64,000 nucleotides of DNA from Chromohalobacter canadensis (GTDB lineage Bacteria > Pseudomonadota > Gammaproteobacteria > Pseudomonadales > Halomonadaceae): contig NZ_JAJQJH010000008.1 of the NCBI RefSeq assembly GCF_029544075.1, positions 62,001 through 126,000 of the forward strand, in the 5' to 3' direction. The notes below the pieces were generated by a model that was not told where the DNA came from, did no database searches, and was given only the letters and a program-made list of their open reading frames with translations. Below, piece by piece: positions 16,634 through 25,746 of this stretch (the first letter of the stretch is position 1; the number at the start of each line of letters is the position of its first letter). Both the position numbers and the translations under genes were made by a program.

Positions 16634-17629
16634 TCACTCCCCACGCATGGCGTCTAGCACACTTTCTGTACCTTTTTCCGCCAAACGCTGCTTGCGAAAC
16701 TCATCGGCGATCTTTTCAAACTTCGCTATTTCCTCATCGCTGAGTTCGATCACTTCATTATCAGAATCTTCGCGTATCTTCTTCAACGTTTCATTGGCGC
16801 GGGCATTCCAGCCTTGCTCACCGCTACGTGACAACTCTTTGCCGCTATTGTCATCGATTGCCTTTTTGAACTCATCGGAGAGACTATCGTATTTATTTTG
16901 ATTCATGGCCAAATAGAACATGATATGACCCAATGGCGCGCCCACCGAGTAGACATTGGCGACTTCATCGAGTTTGAAGTCATTGACGGCGCTGGCACCG
17001 GTCACCAACCCATCTATCAAGCCCGTCTGGAGCGAGTTGTAAACCTCCCCAGCAGGCATTTGCACGGGAGTGCCGCCATAAGCATCGATCAGTGCCGCCG
17101 TCATTTCTCCAGAGACACGAATCTTCAAGCCCTCGAGGTCTTCCGGTGTATGAATTTCTTCATCTTTCATGATGAAAATACTTGGCTCGCTCGTCCAAAG
17201 CGCGAGCGGTTTAGTTCCTGGAAACTCACTTTTAAGTTGGTCATCATAGGCATTCCACAGCATGTCATAGCCATGCATCCCATCGGGAATCGCACCCGGC
17301 ATTTCGACAACCATGGACTTCTTGAACTGTGATGAGGTGTATCCGGGGATCCCCCAAGCAATATCGGCGACACCCTGCAAGACACGCGGATATTGTTCCT
17401 TGGGCCCCGAGCCCAGCTCCCCGCCAGGATATACTTTGACTTCCAGCTCGCCGTCAGTCTGCTCCTCGACGCCTTCTTTGAAGGGATAAACGATGGAACT
17501 GTTGACGACATGAGCAGGTGAAACGAAGTGAGCAAGTTTCAAGGTTTCTGAGGCATTGGCACCTGCGCTGACAGCCATTGCCACGCCAGCCGTCAGCGTT
17601 AGCAGGGTACGGTTTCTTAACGTTTTCAT
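16634..17629 (-). CDS. dctP: TRAP transporter solute-binding protein (DctP family)
   Basis: The 331-residue protein has a signal peptide (about residues 1-26, ending A-N-A-S) and the DctP periplasmic fold, including GLKIRVSGEMTAALIDAYGG (about 146-165), which contains the conserved arginine that usually clamps the ligand carboxylate. It is first in a dctP-dctQ-dctM operon. It is only distantly similar to the other receptors in this window, so its ligand probably differs. Confidence 0.88.
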   Translation of the reverse strand: MKTLRNRTLLTLTAGVAMAVSAGANASETLKLAHFVSPAHVVNSSIVYPFKEGVEEQTDGELEVKVYPGGELGSGPKEQYPRVLQGVADIAWGIPGYTSSQFKKSMVVEMPGAIPDGMHGYDMLWNAYDDQLKSEFPGTKPLALWTSEPSIFIMKDEEIHTPEDLEGLKIRVSGEMTAALIDAYGGTPVQMPAGEVYNSLQTGLIDGLVTGASAVNDFKLDEVANVYSVGAPLGHIMFYLAMNQNKYDSLSDEFKKAIDDNSGKELSRSGEQGWNARANETLKKIREDSDNEVIELSDEEIAKFEKIADEFRKQRLAEKGTESVLDAMRGE

Positions 17630-17788
17630 TCTGGCGTCTCCCGACTTTTATTAAACTTTAGTCTTGTTCTCCCTCCGTTTTCGCACAAAAACACATAAGG
17701 AAACGGAGCCTTAAAGCACCGTACCCGGCCCTCAGTCACAGCAACAAATTCAAATCACGTGCTTGGGTATACGTTTTTGCTATCCCGG
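17630..17788. promoter_or_regulatory. Upstream region of the dctPQM operon
   Basis: This 159-bp gap lies between the dctP start and the stop codon of the LysR gene read in the same direction. It should contain the operon promoter. I see no strong hairpin or repeat. Confidence 0.3.
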
Positions 17789-19042
17789 TCACGAATGAGA
17801 CGGCAAGCCTGGGCTAGCCATGCGTTCGCCGAGTTCCAGCAAAATACGCCGAAGCACTTTCAAGGCATGCGTTGGGGAATCATCGGTACGCGTCGTGATA
17901 CCGATCGGGCGTAAGGTGCCCGTCAGCTTGATGGGAAGAAGCGCCAGTTGGCCGCTTTGGACCTCGAAGAAAACCTGATGAGGGGAAACCAGTGTCACAC
18001 GATCGCTATCCAACAACAGCGTACGGATGGTGCTGAGGTTGCCGGATTCGACCACCACATCGGGAGGCGCCAAACCGGCACTGCGGAATTCCTGCTCGAA
18101 GCTCACGCGCGCGGGCGTCCCCTGGCGTGGCGCGATCCACCGCGCATCGAGCAAGTCACTCAACGCCAGCGAGGCATGTTGCATCAGAGGATGATCGCGG
18201 CGCGCCGCGACGGCGAGGCGATCATGAAAAAGTCGCTGCTGGGTGGTGTCCTCGCTTGTGCCAGCCTGGCGCAGTGCGCCGATAAGAATATCGATCTCGC
18301 CATGGCGCAACGATTCAAATAGCGCATCATAGGTGCCTTCGAGGATCGTGACATGCAACTCCGGCAGCTCGCGCAGCAGCGCGTCCACCGCCTGAGGGAC
18401 GAGCAGCGAGCTCGACAACGGCAAGGTCCCGATGACCACGCGCCCGCGCACCTCGCCTTGCCAGGCGGAAAGGTCGTCGCTAACCAGAGACAGCTCACGC
18501 AGTGCAACCTTGGCATGGCGAATCAGAACCGCCCCGCCATCGGTAGCCAACATGCCGCGTTGCGTGCGTAGAAAGAGCGCTATCCCCAGTAGGCGTTCCA
18601 AGTCACGCAAGTTGCCACTGACCGCCGGCTGGGTCAGCCCCAGGCGATTGGCCGCCTGGGGCTCGTTATGTAGATCGGCAACGGCCACCAAGACCGTCAA
18701 CTGGCGGTGCGACAAACGTTGCGTGAGGCGGTCGAAATTTCCCTCCGGATGCAGGCCTGCCAGCTCGGTTTCGGCAGCGCTGAGCTGCTGCAGGGCCCGC
18801 CGAAAACGATGCAGGACGACCTTTCCCGCCGTGGTACATAACATGCCGCTGCGATGGCGCTCGAACAGTGCCAGGCCGAGTTCCTTTTCCAGGTCACGCA
18901 CCGCCCGCGTCACGGCGGGTTGCGACAGGTGCAACGCCTCGGCCGCCCCCATCACGCTGCCTGCCTCGGCTACGGCGATGACCGCGCGCAAGCGCCGCAT
19001 GTTGGGTGCGTAATCGAATGCCTCGCGATGCAGCTCGGTCAT
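17789..19042 (-). CDS. LysR-type regulator with duplicated HTH, probable regulator of the 4,5-cleavage operon
   Basis: This 417-residue protein has two LysR-type helix-turn-helix domains (about residues 15-75, SVMGAAEALHLSQPAVTRAV, and 107-165, EPQAANRLGLTQPAVSGNL) before one substrate-binding domain (about 190-400). It is divergent from galB, in the position LigR/GalR-type regulators have in protocatechuate 4,5-cleavage and gallate clusters; that role is inferred. It shares its tandem layout with the LysR protein at 9931, although sequence identity looks low. Confidence 0.85.
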   Translation of the reverse strand: MTELHREAFDYAPNMRRLRAVIAVAEAGSVMGAAEALHLSQPAVTRAVRDLEKELGLALFERHRSGMLCTTAGKVVLHRFRRALQQLSAAETELAGLHPEGNFDRLTQRLSHRQLTVLVAVADLHNEPQAANRLGLTQPAVSGNLRDLERLLGIALFLRTQRGMLATDGGAVLIRHAKVALRELSLVSDDLSAWQGEVRGRVVIGTLPLSSSLLVPQAVDALLRELPELHVTILEGTYDALFESLRHGEIDILIGALRQAGTSEDTTQQRLFHDRLAVAARRDHPLMQHASLALSDLLDARWIAPRQGTPARVSFEQEFRSAGLAPPDVVVESGNLSTIRTLLLDSDRVTLVSPHQVFFEVQSGQLALLPIKLTGTLRPIGITTRTDDSPTHALKVLRRILLELGERMASPGLPSHS

Positions 19043-19245
19043 GTCAGACCCCTCGACTTGAATCTCCCTCTAGCATGCCGCACGACGTCGCCGCGCGATA
19101 TGCCATAAAGGAAGCATGGTCATCCGCGCCACGCTGGTGTTCGGTGCATAAGCAAAACGCATATTGACGTCAGCGAAAAACATTATTCGAGTTTCAGGCA
19201 AGCTGACAGGATAAAACCATCATCTTCAACGGTAGGTTTTGGCCC
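19043..19245. promoter_or_regulatory. Divergent control region of the 4,5-cleavage operon
   Basis: A 203-bp gap between the LysR start and galB. The galB-proximal 110 bp is AT-rich and likely holds the promoter and regulator boxes. No obvious Shine-Dalgarno precedes galB apart from a GGTAGG about ten bases upstream. I did not find a clear palindromic site. Confidence 0.4.
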
Positions 19246-19986
19246 ATGACTGTCGCGTCTTCTTCTTCCGCTGGCTTGGTGGTCAGCGCCCATTCGGCGG
19301 ATTTCGTATGGCGGGCGGGCGGCGCCATCGCCCTGCATGCTCGGCAAGGTTATGCCATGCATATCGTCTGCCTGTCGTTCGGCGAGCGCGGCGAGTCCGC
19401 CAAGCTCTGGCGTCAGGGCAATATGAGCGAGGAAAAGGTCAAGGCGGCCCGCCGCGAGGAAGCCGAAGCGGCCGCCGCAGCCCTGGGCGCCACGGTCGAA
19501 TTCTTCGACATCGGCGATTATCCCATGCGCGCCGACAAAGAAACGCTATTCCGACTCGTCGATGTCTACCGCCGCGTTCAACCCGAGTTCGTGCTCACGC
19601 ACTCGCTCAAGGATCCCTACAACTACGATCACCCGCTCGCCACCGATCTCGCCCAGGAAGCGCGCATCATCGCTCAGGCGGAAGGCCACAACCCCGGCGA
19701 GACCATCGTCGGCGCCCCGCCCGTATACTGCTTCGAGCCACACCAGCCGGAGCAATGCCAGTGGCGCCCAGATGTGCTGCTCGATATCACCGAGGCATGG
19801 GACGACAAGTATCGCGCGATCCAATGCATGGCCGGGCAGGAACATCTGTGGGAATACTATACCCGCGTCGCCCTGCAGCGTGGCGTGCAGGCCAAGCGCA
19901 ACATCGGCATCACCGCGAAGAAGAACATCAAGTATGCCGAGGGTTATCAAAGCATCTTCCCCCGCGTCACGGAGAATCTAGCATGA
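19246..19986 (+). CDS. galB: 4-oxalomesaconate hydratase, PIG-L/LmbE family
   Basis: The 246-residue protein has the PIG-L fold signature with metal ligands His16 and Asp19 (AHSAD, in place of the usual AHPDD) and His129 in the YDHPLA motif. GalB of Pseudomonas putida is a zinc-dependent PIG-L protein that hydrates 4-oxalomesaconate to 4-carboxy-4-hydroxy-2-oxoadipate. The next two genes encode the aldolase and tautomerase of the same pathway, which makes the assignment strong. Its stop overlaps the next start (ATGA). Confidence 0.88.
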   Translation: MTVASSSSAGLVVSAHSADFVWRAGGAIALHARQGYAMHIVCLSFGERGESAKLWRQGNMSEEKVKAARREEAEAAAAALGATVEFFDIGDYPMRADKETLFRLVDVYRRVQPEFVLTHSLKDPYNYDHPLATDLAQEARIIAQAEGHNPGETIVGAPPVYCFEPHQPEQCQWRPDVLLDITEAWDDKYRAIQCMAGQEHLWEYYTRVALQRGVQAKRNIGITAKKNIKYAEGYQSIFPRVTENLA

Positions 19987-20717
19987 CGACCTCCCTGGAA
20001 ACCCCCGGAATCGTCGTACGCGACGTTCCCCGGGCTACACGCGAACACATCGACGCACTCGGCGAAGAGGGCGTCGCCACCGTACACGAAGCCCAAGGAC
20101 GCAAGGGGCTACTCGACCCCGCGATTCGCCCCATCCAGCGGGATCATGGCATCAGCGGCTCGGCGGTGACGGTCCTGGTCTCGCCCGGCGACAACTGGAT
20201 GTTCCATGTCGCCGTGGAACAGTGCCAGCCCGGCGATATCCTCGTAGTGGCCACGCGCTCGCCATGCATCGACGGCTATTTCGGCGACTTGCTGGCCACG
20301 TCGCTGCAAGCCCGCGGTGTACGCGGCCTAGTGCTCGACGGGGGCGTGCGCGACACGCGCATCCTGCGCGAAATGGGCTTTGCCGTCTGGTCGCGCGCCG
20401 TGCATGCCCAGGGCACCGTCAAGGAGACCCTGGGCTCAGTGAACATTCCCGTCGTCTGCGCCGGCCAGTGGATCAATCCCGGCGATATCATCGTCGCCGA
20501 TGACGACGGCGTGGTCGTGGTGCGTCGTGACGAGGCCGATAACGTGGTCGCTGCCAGTCGCAAACGCGCCGCCGCCGAGGAAGACAAGCGCGTGCGCCTG
20601 GCCAATGGCGAACTGGGCCTCGACATCTACGACATGCGCCAACGGCTGGCCGACAAGGGTCTGACCTATTACGATGACCCGCAGGCGCTGGCACGTGCCA
20701 TGGAGTCCTCGTCATGA
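19983..20717 (+). CDS. galC: 4-carboxy-4-hydroxy-2-oxoadipate aldolase (RraA family)
   Basis: The 244-residue protein is a class II, metal-dependent pyruvate aldolase of the RraA fold, also called LigK or ProA. Conserved features are [11 protein letters not shown] near residue 85 and the catalytic/metal segment [18 protein letters not shown] (about 116-133), whose Arg and Asp bind pyruvate and metal. It splits carboxyhydroxyoxoadipate into pyruvate and oxaloacetate, the last step of the 4,5-cleavage route. The frame is open upstream through galB, but the ATG at 19983, overlapping the galB stop, gives the family length. Confidence 0.9.
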   Translation: MTTSLETPGIVVRDVPRATREHIDALGEEGVATVHEAQGRKGLLDPAIRPIQRDHGISGSAVTVLVSPGDNWMFHVAVEQCQPGDILVVATRSPCIDGYFGDLLATSLQARGVRGLVLDGGVRDTRILREMGFAVWSRAVHAQGTVKETLGSVNIPVVCAGQWINPGDIIVADDDGVVVVRRDEADNVVAASRKRAAAEEDKRVRLANGELGLDIYDMRQRLADKGLTYYDDPQALARAMESSS

Positions 20718-21826
20718 GCCAGACGCGCATCCCGTGTCTGCAGATGCGCGGCGGCACCTCGAAGGGGCTGTACTTCCTCGCCGAGGACCTTCCCCGCGAT
20801 GCCGCCCGGCGCGATGCGGTATTGCTCGCCGTGATGGGCTCGCCCGATGCGCGTCAGATCGATGGCCTGGGCGGGGCGACGTCGCTGACCAGCAAGGTCG
20901 CGATCGTCGACCGCCCGACTCGCGACGACGTGGATGTGGATTATCTTTTCGCCCAGGTCGTCGTCGATGCCCCGCGCGTCGACTATGGCCAGAACTGTGG
21001 CAACATCCTTGCTGGTGTCGGCCCCTTTGCCATCGAGCGCGGCTGGGTGACGGCATGCGACGGCACGACGCCGGTACGCGTACACATGGTCAACACCGGC
21101 CAGGTGGCGATCATCCATGTTCCGACGCCCGGCGGTAGCGTCGAATACGCCGGCAACGCCGAAATTTCCGGCGTGCCGGGCAGCGCCGCCCCCTTGATCG
21201 TCGAATTCCAGGATACCGCCGGCTCGAGCTGTGGCGCCCTGCTGCCCACCGGCCACCCTCGTGACACCGTCGAGGGCATCGACGTGACCTGTCTCGACAA
21301 CGGCATGCCGGTGGTCCTGTTGCGTGCCGAAGATCTCGGCGTCAGCGGCCACGAAAGCTGCGCCGACCTGGAGGCCGACACCGTACTGCGTGAACGCCTC
21401 GAACGCATCCGCCTGGCGGTGGGACCGCGCATGAACCTGGGCGACGTCAGCGAACGCACCGTGCCCAAGATGACTCTGGTCGCCGCGCCTCGGCATGGAG
21501 GCAGCCTCGCCACACGCTCGTTCATTCCTCATCGCTGCCACGAGGCCATCGGCGTGCTCGGCGCGGTCAGCGTGGCAAGTGGCTGCCTGGTACCGGGCAC
21601 CGTGGCCGACGGGTTGGCGGTGCTGACCGAGGGGACGACACAGCGCCTGTCGATCGAACACCCGACCGGCGAGTTCACCGTCGAGCTGACCCGTGACGCG
21701 GACGGCGAGATCGTCCGCGCGGGGCTGTTGCGCACCGCCCGGCTGCTCTTCGAAGGCCACTTGCATGTGCCGCGTGCCGTCTGGAATGGCGACACCGCTG
21801 CCCACTCCAACGGAGCCGCTTCATGA
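20714..21826 (+). CDS. galD: 4-oxalomesaconate tautomerase (PrpF family)
   Basis: The 370-residue protein has the PrpF/GalD diaminopimelate-epimerase-like fold with hallmark motifs [14 protein letters not shown] (residues 8-21), [14 protein letters not shown] (about 52-65) and [15 protein letters not shown] (about 95-109). GalD converts the keto and enol forms of 4-oxalomesaconate so that GalB can act. Its start and stop overlap both neighbours. A methylaconitate isomerase would be the alternative, but no methylcitrate genes are nearby. Confidence 0.9.
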   Translation: MSQTRIPCLQMRGGTSKGLYFLAEDLPRDAARRDAVLLAVMGSPDARQIDGLGGATSLTSKVAIVDRPTRDDVDVDYLFAQVVVDAPRVDYGQNCGNILAGVGPFAIERGWVTACDGTTPVRVHMVNTGQVAIIHVPTPGGSVEYAGNAEISGVPGSAAPLIVEFQDTAGSSCGALLPTGHPRDTVEGIDVTCLDNGMPVVLLRAEDLGVSGHESCADLEADTVLRERLERIRLAVGPRMNLGDVSERTVPKMTLVAAPRHGGSLATRSFIPHRCHEAIGVLGAVSVASGCLVPGTVADGLAVLTEGTTQRLSIEHPTGEFTVELTRDADGEIVRAGLLRTARLLFEGHLHVPRAVWNGDTAAHSNGAAS

Positions 21827-22536
21827 CACCCGTACCGCTATTGCCGCTGCCGGGCCTGCTGTGCGACGACGCCATCTGGACCGAGGTGCGCGAACATCTC
21901 GTCGCCCCCACGCTGCCAACACCCGACTACGGCATGGCCGATTCCATCGGTGCCATGGCGGATGTCGCCCTGCAAGGCGCGCCCGAGCGCTTCATCGCGG
22001 TGGGCCATTCCATGGGTGGCCGCGTCGCCCTCGAGATCCAGCGTCGCGCGCCGCAGCGACTCGCGGGCCTGGCGCTGCTGGATACCGGCTTTCGCGGTCG
22101 AGTGGTGGGAGAAGCGGGCGAGCGCGAACGCGAAAACCGTCTCGCACTACTGGCCAAGGCCCGCCAGGACGGGATGCGCGCGATGGGCGGCACCTGGCTG
22201 CAAGGCATGGTGCACCCCGAACGGCTCGACGACGAGGCGCTCATCGAAGCGATTCTGGCGATGATCGAGCGCAAGGATCCCGACACCTTCGCCGCCCAGA
22301 TCGACGCTCTACTGACCCGTCCGGACGCCACCGAGCAACTGGCCGGCATCGCCTGCCCGACCCTGCTGCTGTGCGGACGCCAGGATGCCTGGAGTCCGCT
22401 GGAACGCCACGAGGAAATGACAGGACTCATTCCCGACAGCCGTCTCGAGGTCATCGAGGAAGCCGGCCACATGAGCCCCATGGAGCGTCCCGCCGCCGTC
22501 GCCCGAGCGCTCGACCACTGGAGAAAGCACGCATGA
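21823..22536 (+). CDS. Alpha/beta hydrolase in the 4,5-cleavage operon, function unassigned
   Basis: The 237-residue protein has the nucleophile elbow GHSMGGR (serine near residue 66), an aspartate in CGRQDAWSP near 183, and a histidine in EAGHMSPMERP near 210, so the catalytic triad looks complete. It is translationally coupled to galD and to the next gene. The window lacks a LigI-type amidohydrolase for opening 2-pyrone-4,6-dicarboxylate, a lactone; this hydrolase is a candidate by position only. It could instead act on an ester of a substrate such as a methyl or quinate ester. Confidence 0.8.
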   Translation: MTPVPLLPLPGLLCDDAIWTEVREHLVAPTLPTPDYGMADSIGAMADVALQGAPERFIAVGHSMGGRVALEIQRRAPQRLAGLALLDTGFRGRVVGEAGERERENRLALLAKARQDGMRAMGGTWLQGMVHPERLDDEALIEAILAMIERKDPDTFAAQIDALLTRPDATEQLAGIACPTLLLCGRQDAWSPLERHEEMTGLIPDSRLEVIEEAGHMSPMERPAAVARALDHWRKHA

Positions 22537-22988
22537 CGTCCTTGTCGCACGAATCCCAAGCGGCCATCGAACAGGCCTGCACCCGCCTGGTCCTCGATGC
22601 CGCCGCCGCCACCGACCGCCAGGACTATGCTGACCTCGTGGCGCTTTTCACGCCGGATGGCCAGCTGTTTCGGCCCACCGCTCCCGAGGAACCGCTCGCC
22701 GGGCGCGAGGCGATCCTGGCAAGCTACCAAGCAAGGCCACCGCAGCGCATCACACGGCATTTCTGCAGCAACATCCGTGTCCAGGTGGAAAGCGCCGAAC
22801 GGGCGCGGGTCAATACCTATGTGCAAGTTTTCGCCGCCGACACACAACACGCGCCAGACGGCCACTTCGGCTGGCCGCTGGCAGGCCGCACCATGATCGG
22901 TGAATTCGACGATTTGTGCGTGCTCGATCAAGGCGCATGGCACTTCGCCGAACGCCACGCCCGCTTCATCATGCATCGCGATGGCTGA
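22533..22988 (+). CDS. SnoaL-like/NTF2-fold protein, function unknown
   Basis: The 151-residue protein resembles the small NTF2-fold polyketide cyclase/hydroxylase-beta family: a helical N-terminus with ATDRQDYADLVALFTPDG and a beta-rich C-terminus. It lacks any cofactor motif. Proteins of this fold catalyse isomerisations or dehydrations, or support ring hydroxylases. Its ATG overlaps the stop codon of the hydrolase gene and ligA follows 59 bp later, so it belongs to the operon. The longer reading frame upstream is only a shadow of galD and the hydrolase. Confidence 0.75.
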   Translation: MTSLSHESQAAIEQACTRLVLDAAAATDRQDYADLVALFTPDGQLFRPTAPEEPLAGREAILASYQARPPQRITRHFCSNIRVQVESAERARVNTYVQVFAADTQHAPDGHFGWPLAGRTMIGEFDDLCVLDQGAWHFAERHARFIMHRDG

Positions 22989-23047
22989 CGCCATGGCACG
23001 CTATGCGTCATGTCATCTAGCAACCACACAAAAAGGGAGTACACGCC

Positions 23048-23404
23048 ATGTCGGATACACAAGAGCGCTGGGGCATTCCCGGCACCTATGTCTTCGATCT
23101 CACGCTCTCGCGGCAAGGGTATGCCATCAACAAGATGTGCAACTCGCTCAAGTTCGACGAGAACCGTGAGGCCTTCAAGGCCGACGAAGAAGCCTATATG
23201 GAACGCTACGGTTTGTCGGAAGAACAGAAACAGGCCATTCGCGAGCGTGACTGGCTGCGTCTGACCCAGCTCGGAGGCAATCTGTTCTTCTTCCTCAAGC
23301 TTGGCGCCACCCTGGGCTACGGGCTTTACACCATCGGCGCGCAGATGCGTGGCGAAAGCTACGAGCAGTTCATGTCCACCCGCAACGTGCCAGGAGCAAC
23401 CTGA
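23048..23404 (+). CDS. ligA: Protocatechuate 4,5-dioxygenase alpha subunit
   Basis: The 118-residue protein matches the small LigA subunit, with the typical IPGTYVFDLTLSRQGYAINK start and C-terminal GESYEQFMSTRN. The alpha subunit caps the active site of LigB. GGGAG ten bases upstream supports the ATG at 23048. The stop overlaps the ligB start. Confidence 0.92.
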   Translation: MSDTQERWGIPGTYVFDLTLSRQGYAINKMCNSLKFDENREAFKADEEAYMERYGLSEEQKQAIRERDWLRLTQLGGNLFFFLKLGATLGYGLYTIGAQMRGESYEQFMSTRNVPGAT

Positions 23405-24249
23405 TGGGTAAAATCGTCGCCGGTATCGGCTCATCCCATGTGCCCTCGATCGGGCGCGCCTATGACCAGCAAAAACAGACCGATCCCGCCTGGCAGCCCC
23501 TTTTCGACGGCTACGAACCCGTCAAGCGCTGGCTGGCCGAGGAGGTCAAGGCCGATGTCGTCATCCTCGTTTACAACGATCATGGCACCGAGTTCTTCCT
23601 CGATTGCTACCCTACCTTCGCGCTGGGTGTCGCCGACAGCTACGCCGTGGCAGATGAAGGCTATGGCAAACGCCCCCTGCCGGACTTTCCAGGAGATGCG
23701 GCCTTCTCCGAGCATCTCGCCAATCATCTGGTCGCCGACGAGTTCGACCTGACCCTGTGCCAGGAAATGGCATTGGACCATGGTTTCCTCACTGCCATGC
23801 CCCTGCTCTGGGATCACGATGAAACCGCCTGGCCGGTCAAGGTCGTGCCGCTGCTGGTCAACGTCATCCAGCATCCTCTACCCACAGGGCAGCGCTGCTA
23901 CAAATTGGGCGAAGCCATTCGTCGCGCCGTCGAAGCCTACCCCGAGGACACTCGGGTCGCCGTCGTCGGCACCGGTGGCCTATCGCACCAGCTCAATGGC
24001 GAACGTTTCGGCCATATCAACGAAGAATGGGACAAGCAGTGGCTGCAGCGCATTCAGGACGAGCCCCGCGAGCTTGCCGCGCTGTCGCACAAGGAGGTCA
24101 TGACTGAGGCCGGCGCCGAGGGCGGTGAAGTCATCATGTGGTTCGTGATGCGCGGCGCCATGACCGAACGCGTCGAGGAAGTGCATCGCTTCTACTATGC
24201 CCCGATGACAACGGGTATGGCGCTGCTCGCGCTCAACAACAGCGACTAA
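23404..24249 (+). CDS. ligB: Protocatechuate 4,5-dioxygenase beta (catalytic) subunit
   Basis: The 281-residue protein is a class III extradiol dioxygenase. The iron ligands of LigB can be seen: His12 (SSHVPSIG), His60 (YNDHGTEFF) and a glutamate in EGGEVIMWFVM near residue 241. With LigA it opens protocatechuate between C4 and C5 to 4-carboxy-2-hydroxymuconate semialdehyde, the substrate of LigC (encoded far away at 45875). This is the last full gene of the galB operon. A one-piece gallate dioxygenase would be about 420 residues, so this is the two-subunit protocatechuate type. Confidence 0.92.
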   Translation: MGKIVAGIGSSHVPSIGRAYDQQKQTDPAWQPLFDGYEPVKRWLAEEVKADVVILVYNDHGTEFFLDCYPTFALGVADSYAVADEGYGKRPLPDFPGDAAFSEHLANHLVADEFDLTLCQEMALDHGFLTAMPLLWDHDETAWPVKVVPLLVNVIQHPLPTGQRCYKLGEAIRRAVEAYPEDTRVAVVGTGGLSHQLNGERFGHINEEWDKQWLQRIQDEPRELAALSHKEVMTEAGAEGGEVIMWFVMRGAMTERVEEVHRFYYAPMTTGMALLALNNSD

Positions 24250-24276
24250 CTTCCGCTCTCGAACGAGGTATCGAAG

Positions 24277-24372
24277 ATGGCACGTATCCTCGGCGGGCAT
24301 GCGGCACTCTCGCAGCATATCGGCGAGAGCCTGGAAGAATTCCAGAAGACCCGCAATCAGCAGGTCACCTAG
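24277..24372 (+). pseudogene. 31-codon ORF, possible remnant of a gallate/protocatechuate dioxygenase gene
   Basis: A short ORF with a reasonable ribosome site (GAGG ten bases upstream) starts 27 bp after ligB. It begins MARILGG, as one-piece gallate dioxygenases do, and ends GESLEEFQKTRNQQVT, which aligns with the end of LigA here (GESYEQFMSTRN). One reading is an internally deleted dioxygenase gene whose two ends have joined in frame. It could also be a genuine small peptide or chance. It is too short to be sure. Confidence 0.35.
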
Positions 24373-24384
24373 TCCGTGGCCTGC

Positions 24385-24400
24385 CGTCGGGATACCGACG
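24385..24400 (+). terminator. Small hairpin after the 4,5-cleavage operon
   Basis: CGTCGG and CCGACG form a 6-bp stem with a GATA loop. There is no T-run, so termination activity is uncertain. Confidence 0.3.
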
Positions 24401-24462
24401 ACGCATCCTCAGCAAAGACTTGATAAGCTGGCACTTTATTTCACCACCCGCGGGAACGTTAG

Positions 24463-25629
24463 ATGGTTCATAAAAAGGCAATTGCGTATTCAGTGTCATT
24501 CGCCGCTTTTCTAGGCCCTTTTACTCAAACCGTCTACGTTCCCATCCTCCCCGAACTGCAAGACACGCTGGCCACCAGTCAATTACTCATCAACACCAGC
24601 ATCTCGGTGTTTACCTTCATCATCGCCTTCATGCAGATCCTCTACGGTCCGCTGACTGACAGTCTAGGGCGTAAGAAGGTTTTACTCCCCGGCATCGCCC
24701 TCTATGTCGCGGCGTCGATCGGCTGCTTCTACGCCGATCACATCACCTCGCTGCTCTTCTTCCGCGTGTTTCAAGCCGTGGGGATCGCGACAGGGTCGGT
24801 GGTCGCCGTCACCGTCATCGGCGATCTTTTCCAAGGCGAGGAACGCCTCAAGGCAATGGGCACCTTCCAGATGATGGTCGCGCTCGGCCCCGTCATCGGG
24901 CCAGTGGCGGGTGGCTTCATCGCCGGCCAACTCGATTATCATTACGTCTTTTTGGCGCTGGCCATCGCCGGAGCGCTGATCGGCATTCTCAACCTGGCAT
25001 TGCTCCGGGAAACCAAGCCTGCCGGCCCCGCGCGCAAGATCGATCTCGCCGAATACGTCCGCATCACGCGTGACCGACAGGGGCTGACCATCGGCATTCT
25101 GGGCTTCGTGCAGTTCTACATTTACTACAATTTCCTGGTCTATCTGCCGGTGATTCTCGACCAGGGCTACACGCTCTCCGTGGCCCAGAAGGGGCTGATG
25201 TTCCTGCCGCTTTCCGTCGCCTTGGTGCTGGGAAGCTTCCTGAGTAGTCGTGTGCAGAAACGTCTCTCGACGGAAAGTCTGCTGGTGATCACCGCCTTGT
25301 TGTGCGCCATCGATGTCGTGGTCTTTCTGGTCACGGCAGCGCACTCGCTGACACTACTCATCGCGACGACATTCCTGTTCGGTTTGCTGCTGGGCCTGTC
25401 GCTTCCCGCGCAGACCGCACTGCTGACGCGAATCTTCGTTACCCACCGCGCCACCGCCGTAGGTCTCTACAACTTCTTTCGCTTCATGGGCATGGCCAGC
25501 GGGCCGTTTCTCGGCGCCCTGTTGTTCGGCCTCGGCGGTCTCCCCCTGTTGTTCAGCATCGCCGCGCTGTTGTTCCTGCTCATCGCACTGCTCGCTTGGC
25601 GTAACCTCATGTCTGCCCAACGCGCCTAG
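24463..25629 (+). CDS. MFS transporter, Bcr/CflA drug-resistance type
   Basis: The 388-residue protein has about twelve membrane helices and the MFS motif A segment GPLTDSLGRKKVLLPG after helix 2 (about residues 61-76), plus motif C-like GPVIGPVAGG in helix 5 (about 144-153). Bcr/CflA proteins export drugs or metabolites. Near the aromatic genes it may export toxic phenolics, but the sequence does not show this. It appears to be a separate transcription unit. Confidence 0.85.
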   Translation: MVHKKAIAYSVSFAAFLGPFTQTVYVPILPELQDTLATSQLLINTSISVFTFIIAFMQILYGPLTDSLGRKKVLLPGIALYVAASIGCFYADHITSLLFFRVFQAVGIATGSVVAVTVIGDLFQGEERLKAMGTFQMMVALGPVIGPVAGGFIAGQLDYHYVFLALAIAGALIGILNLALLRETKPAGPARKIDLAEYVRITRDRQGLTIGILGFVQFYIYYNFLVYLPVILDQGYTLSVAQKGLMFLPLSVALVLGSFLSSRVQKRLSTESLLVITALLCAIDVVVFLVTAAHSLTLLIATTFLFGLLLGLSLPAQTALLTRIFVTHRATAVGLYNFFRFMGMASGPFLGALLFGLGGLPLLFSIAALLFLLIALLAWRNLMSAQRA

Positions 25630-25634
25630 ACAAT

Positions 25635-25668
25635 GCCCCTCTCAGAGGCACCCTTGCCCTTGAGGGGC
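25635..25668 (+). terminator. Weak hairpin after MFS gene
   Basis: GCCCCTC (25635-25641) pairs with GAGGGGC (25662-25668) around a 20-base loop that can itself fold. There is no T-run. Confidence 0.3.
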
Positions 25669-25746
25669 CAATCGCGCCTAGAATGAAGGCAGGCTTCTCG
25701 CCCGTCATAAGGCGTGAGTGATATTCAGCGCGCATCGGAGGTCCCC

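Noticed and set aside
20669-21805. Minus-strand open frame of 378 codons opposite galD
   Set aside because: galD on the plus strand is coupled to both neighbours and has PrpF-family motifs. The antisense frame shows none.
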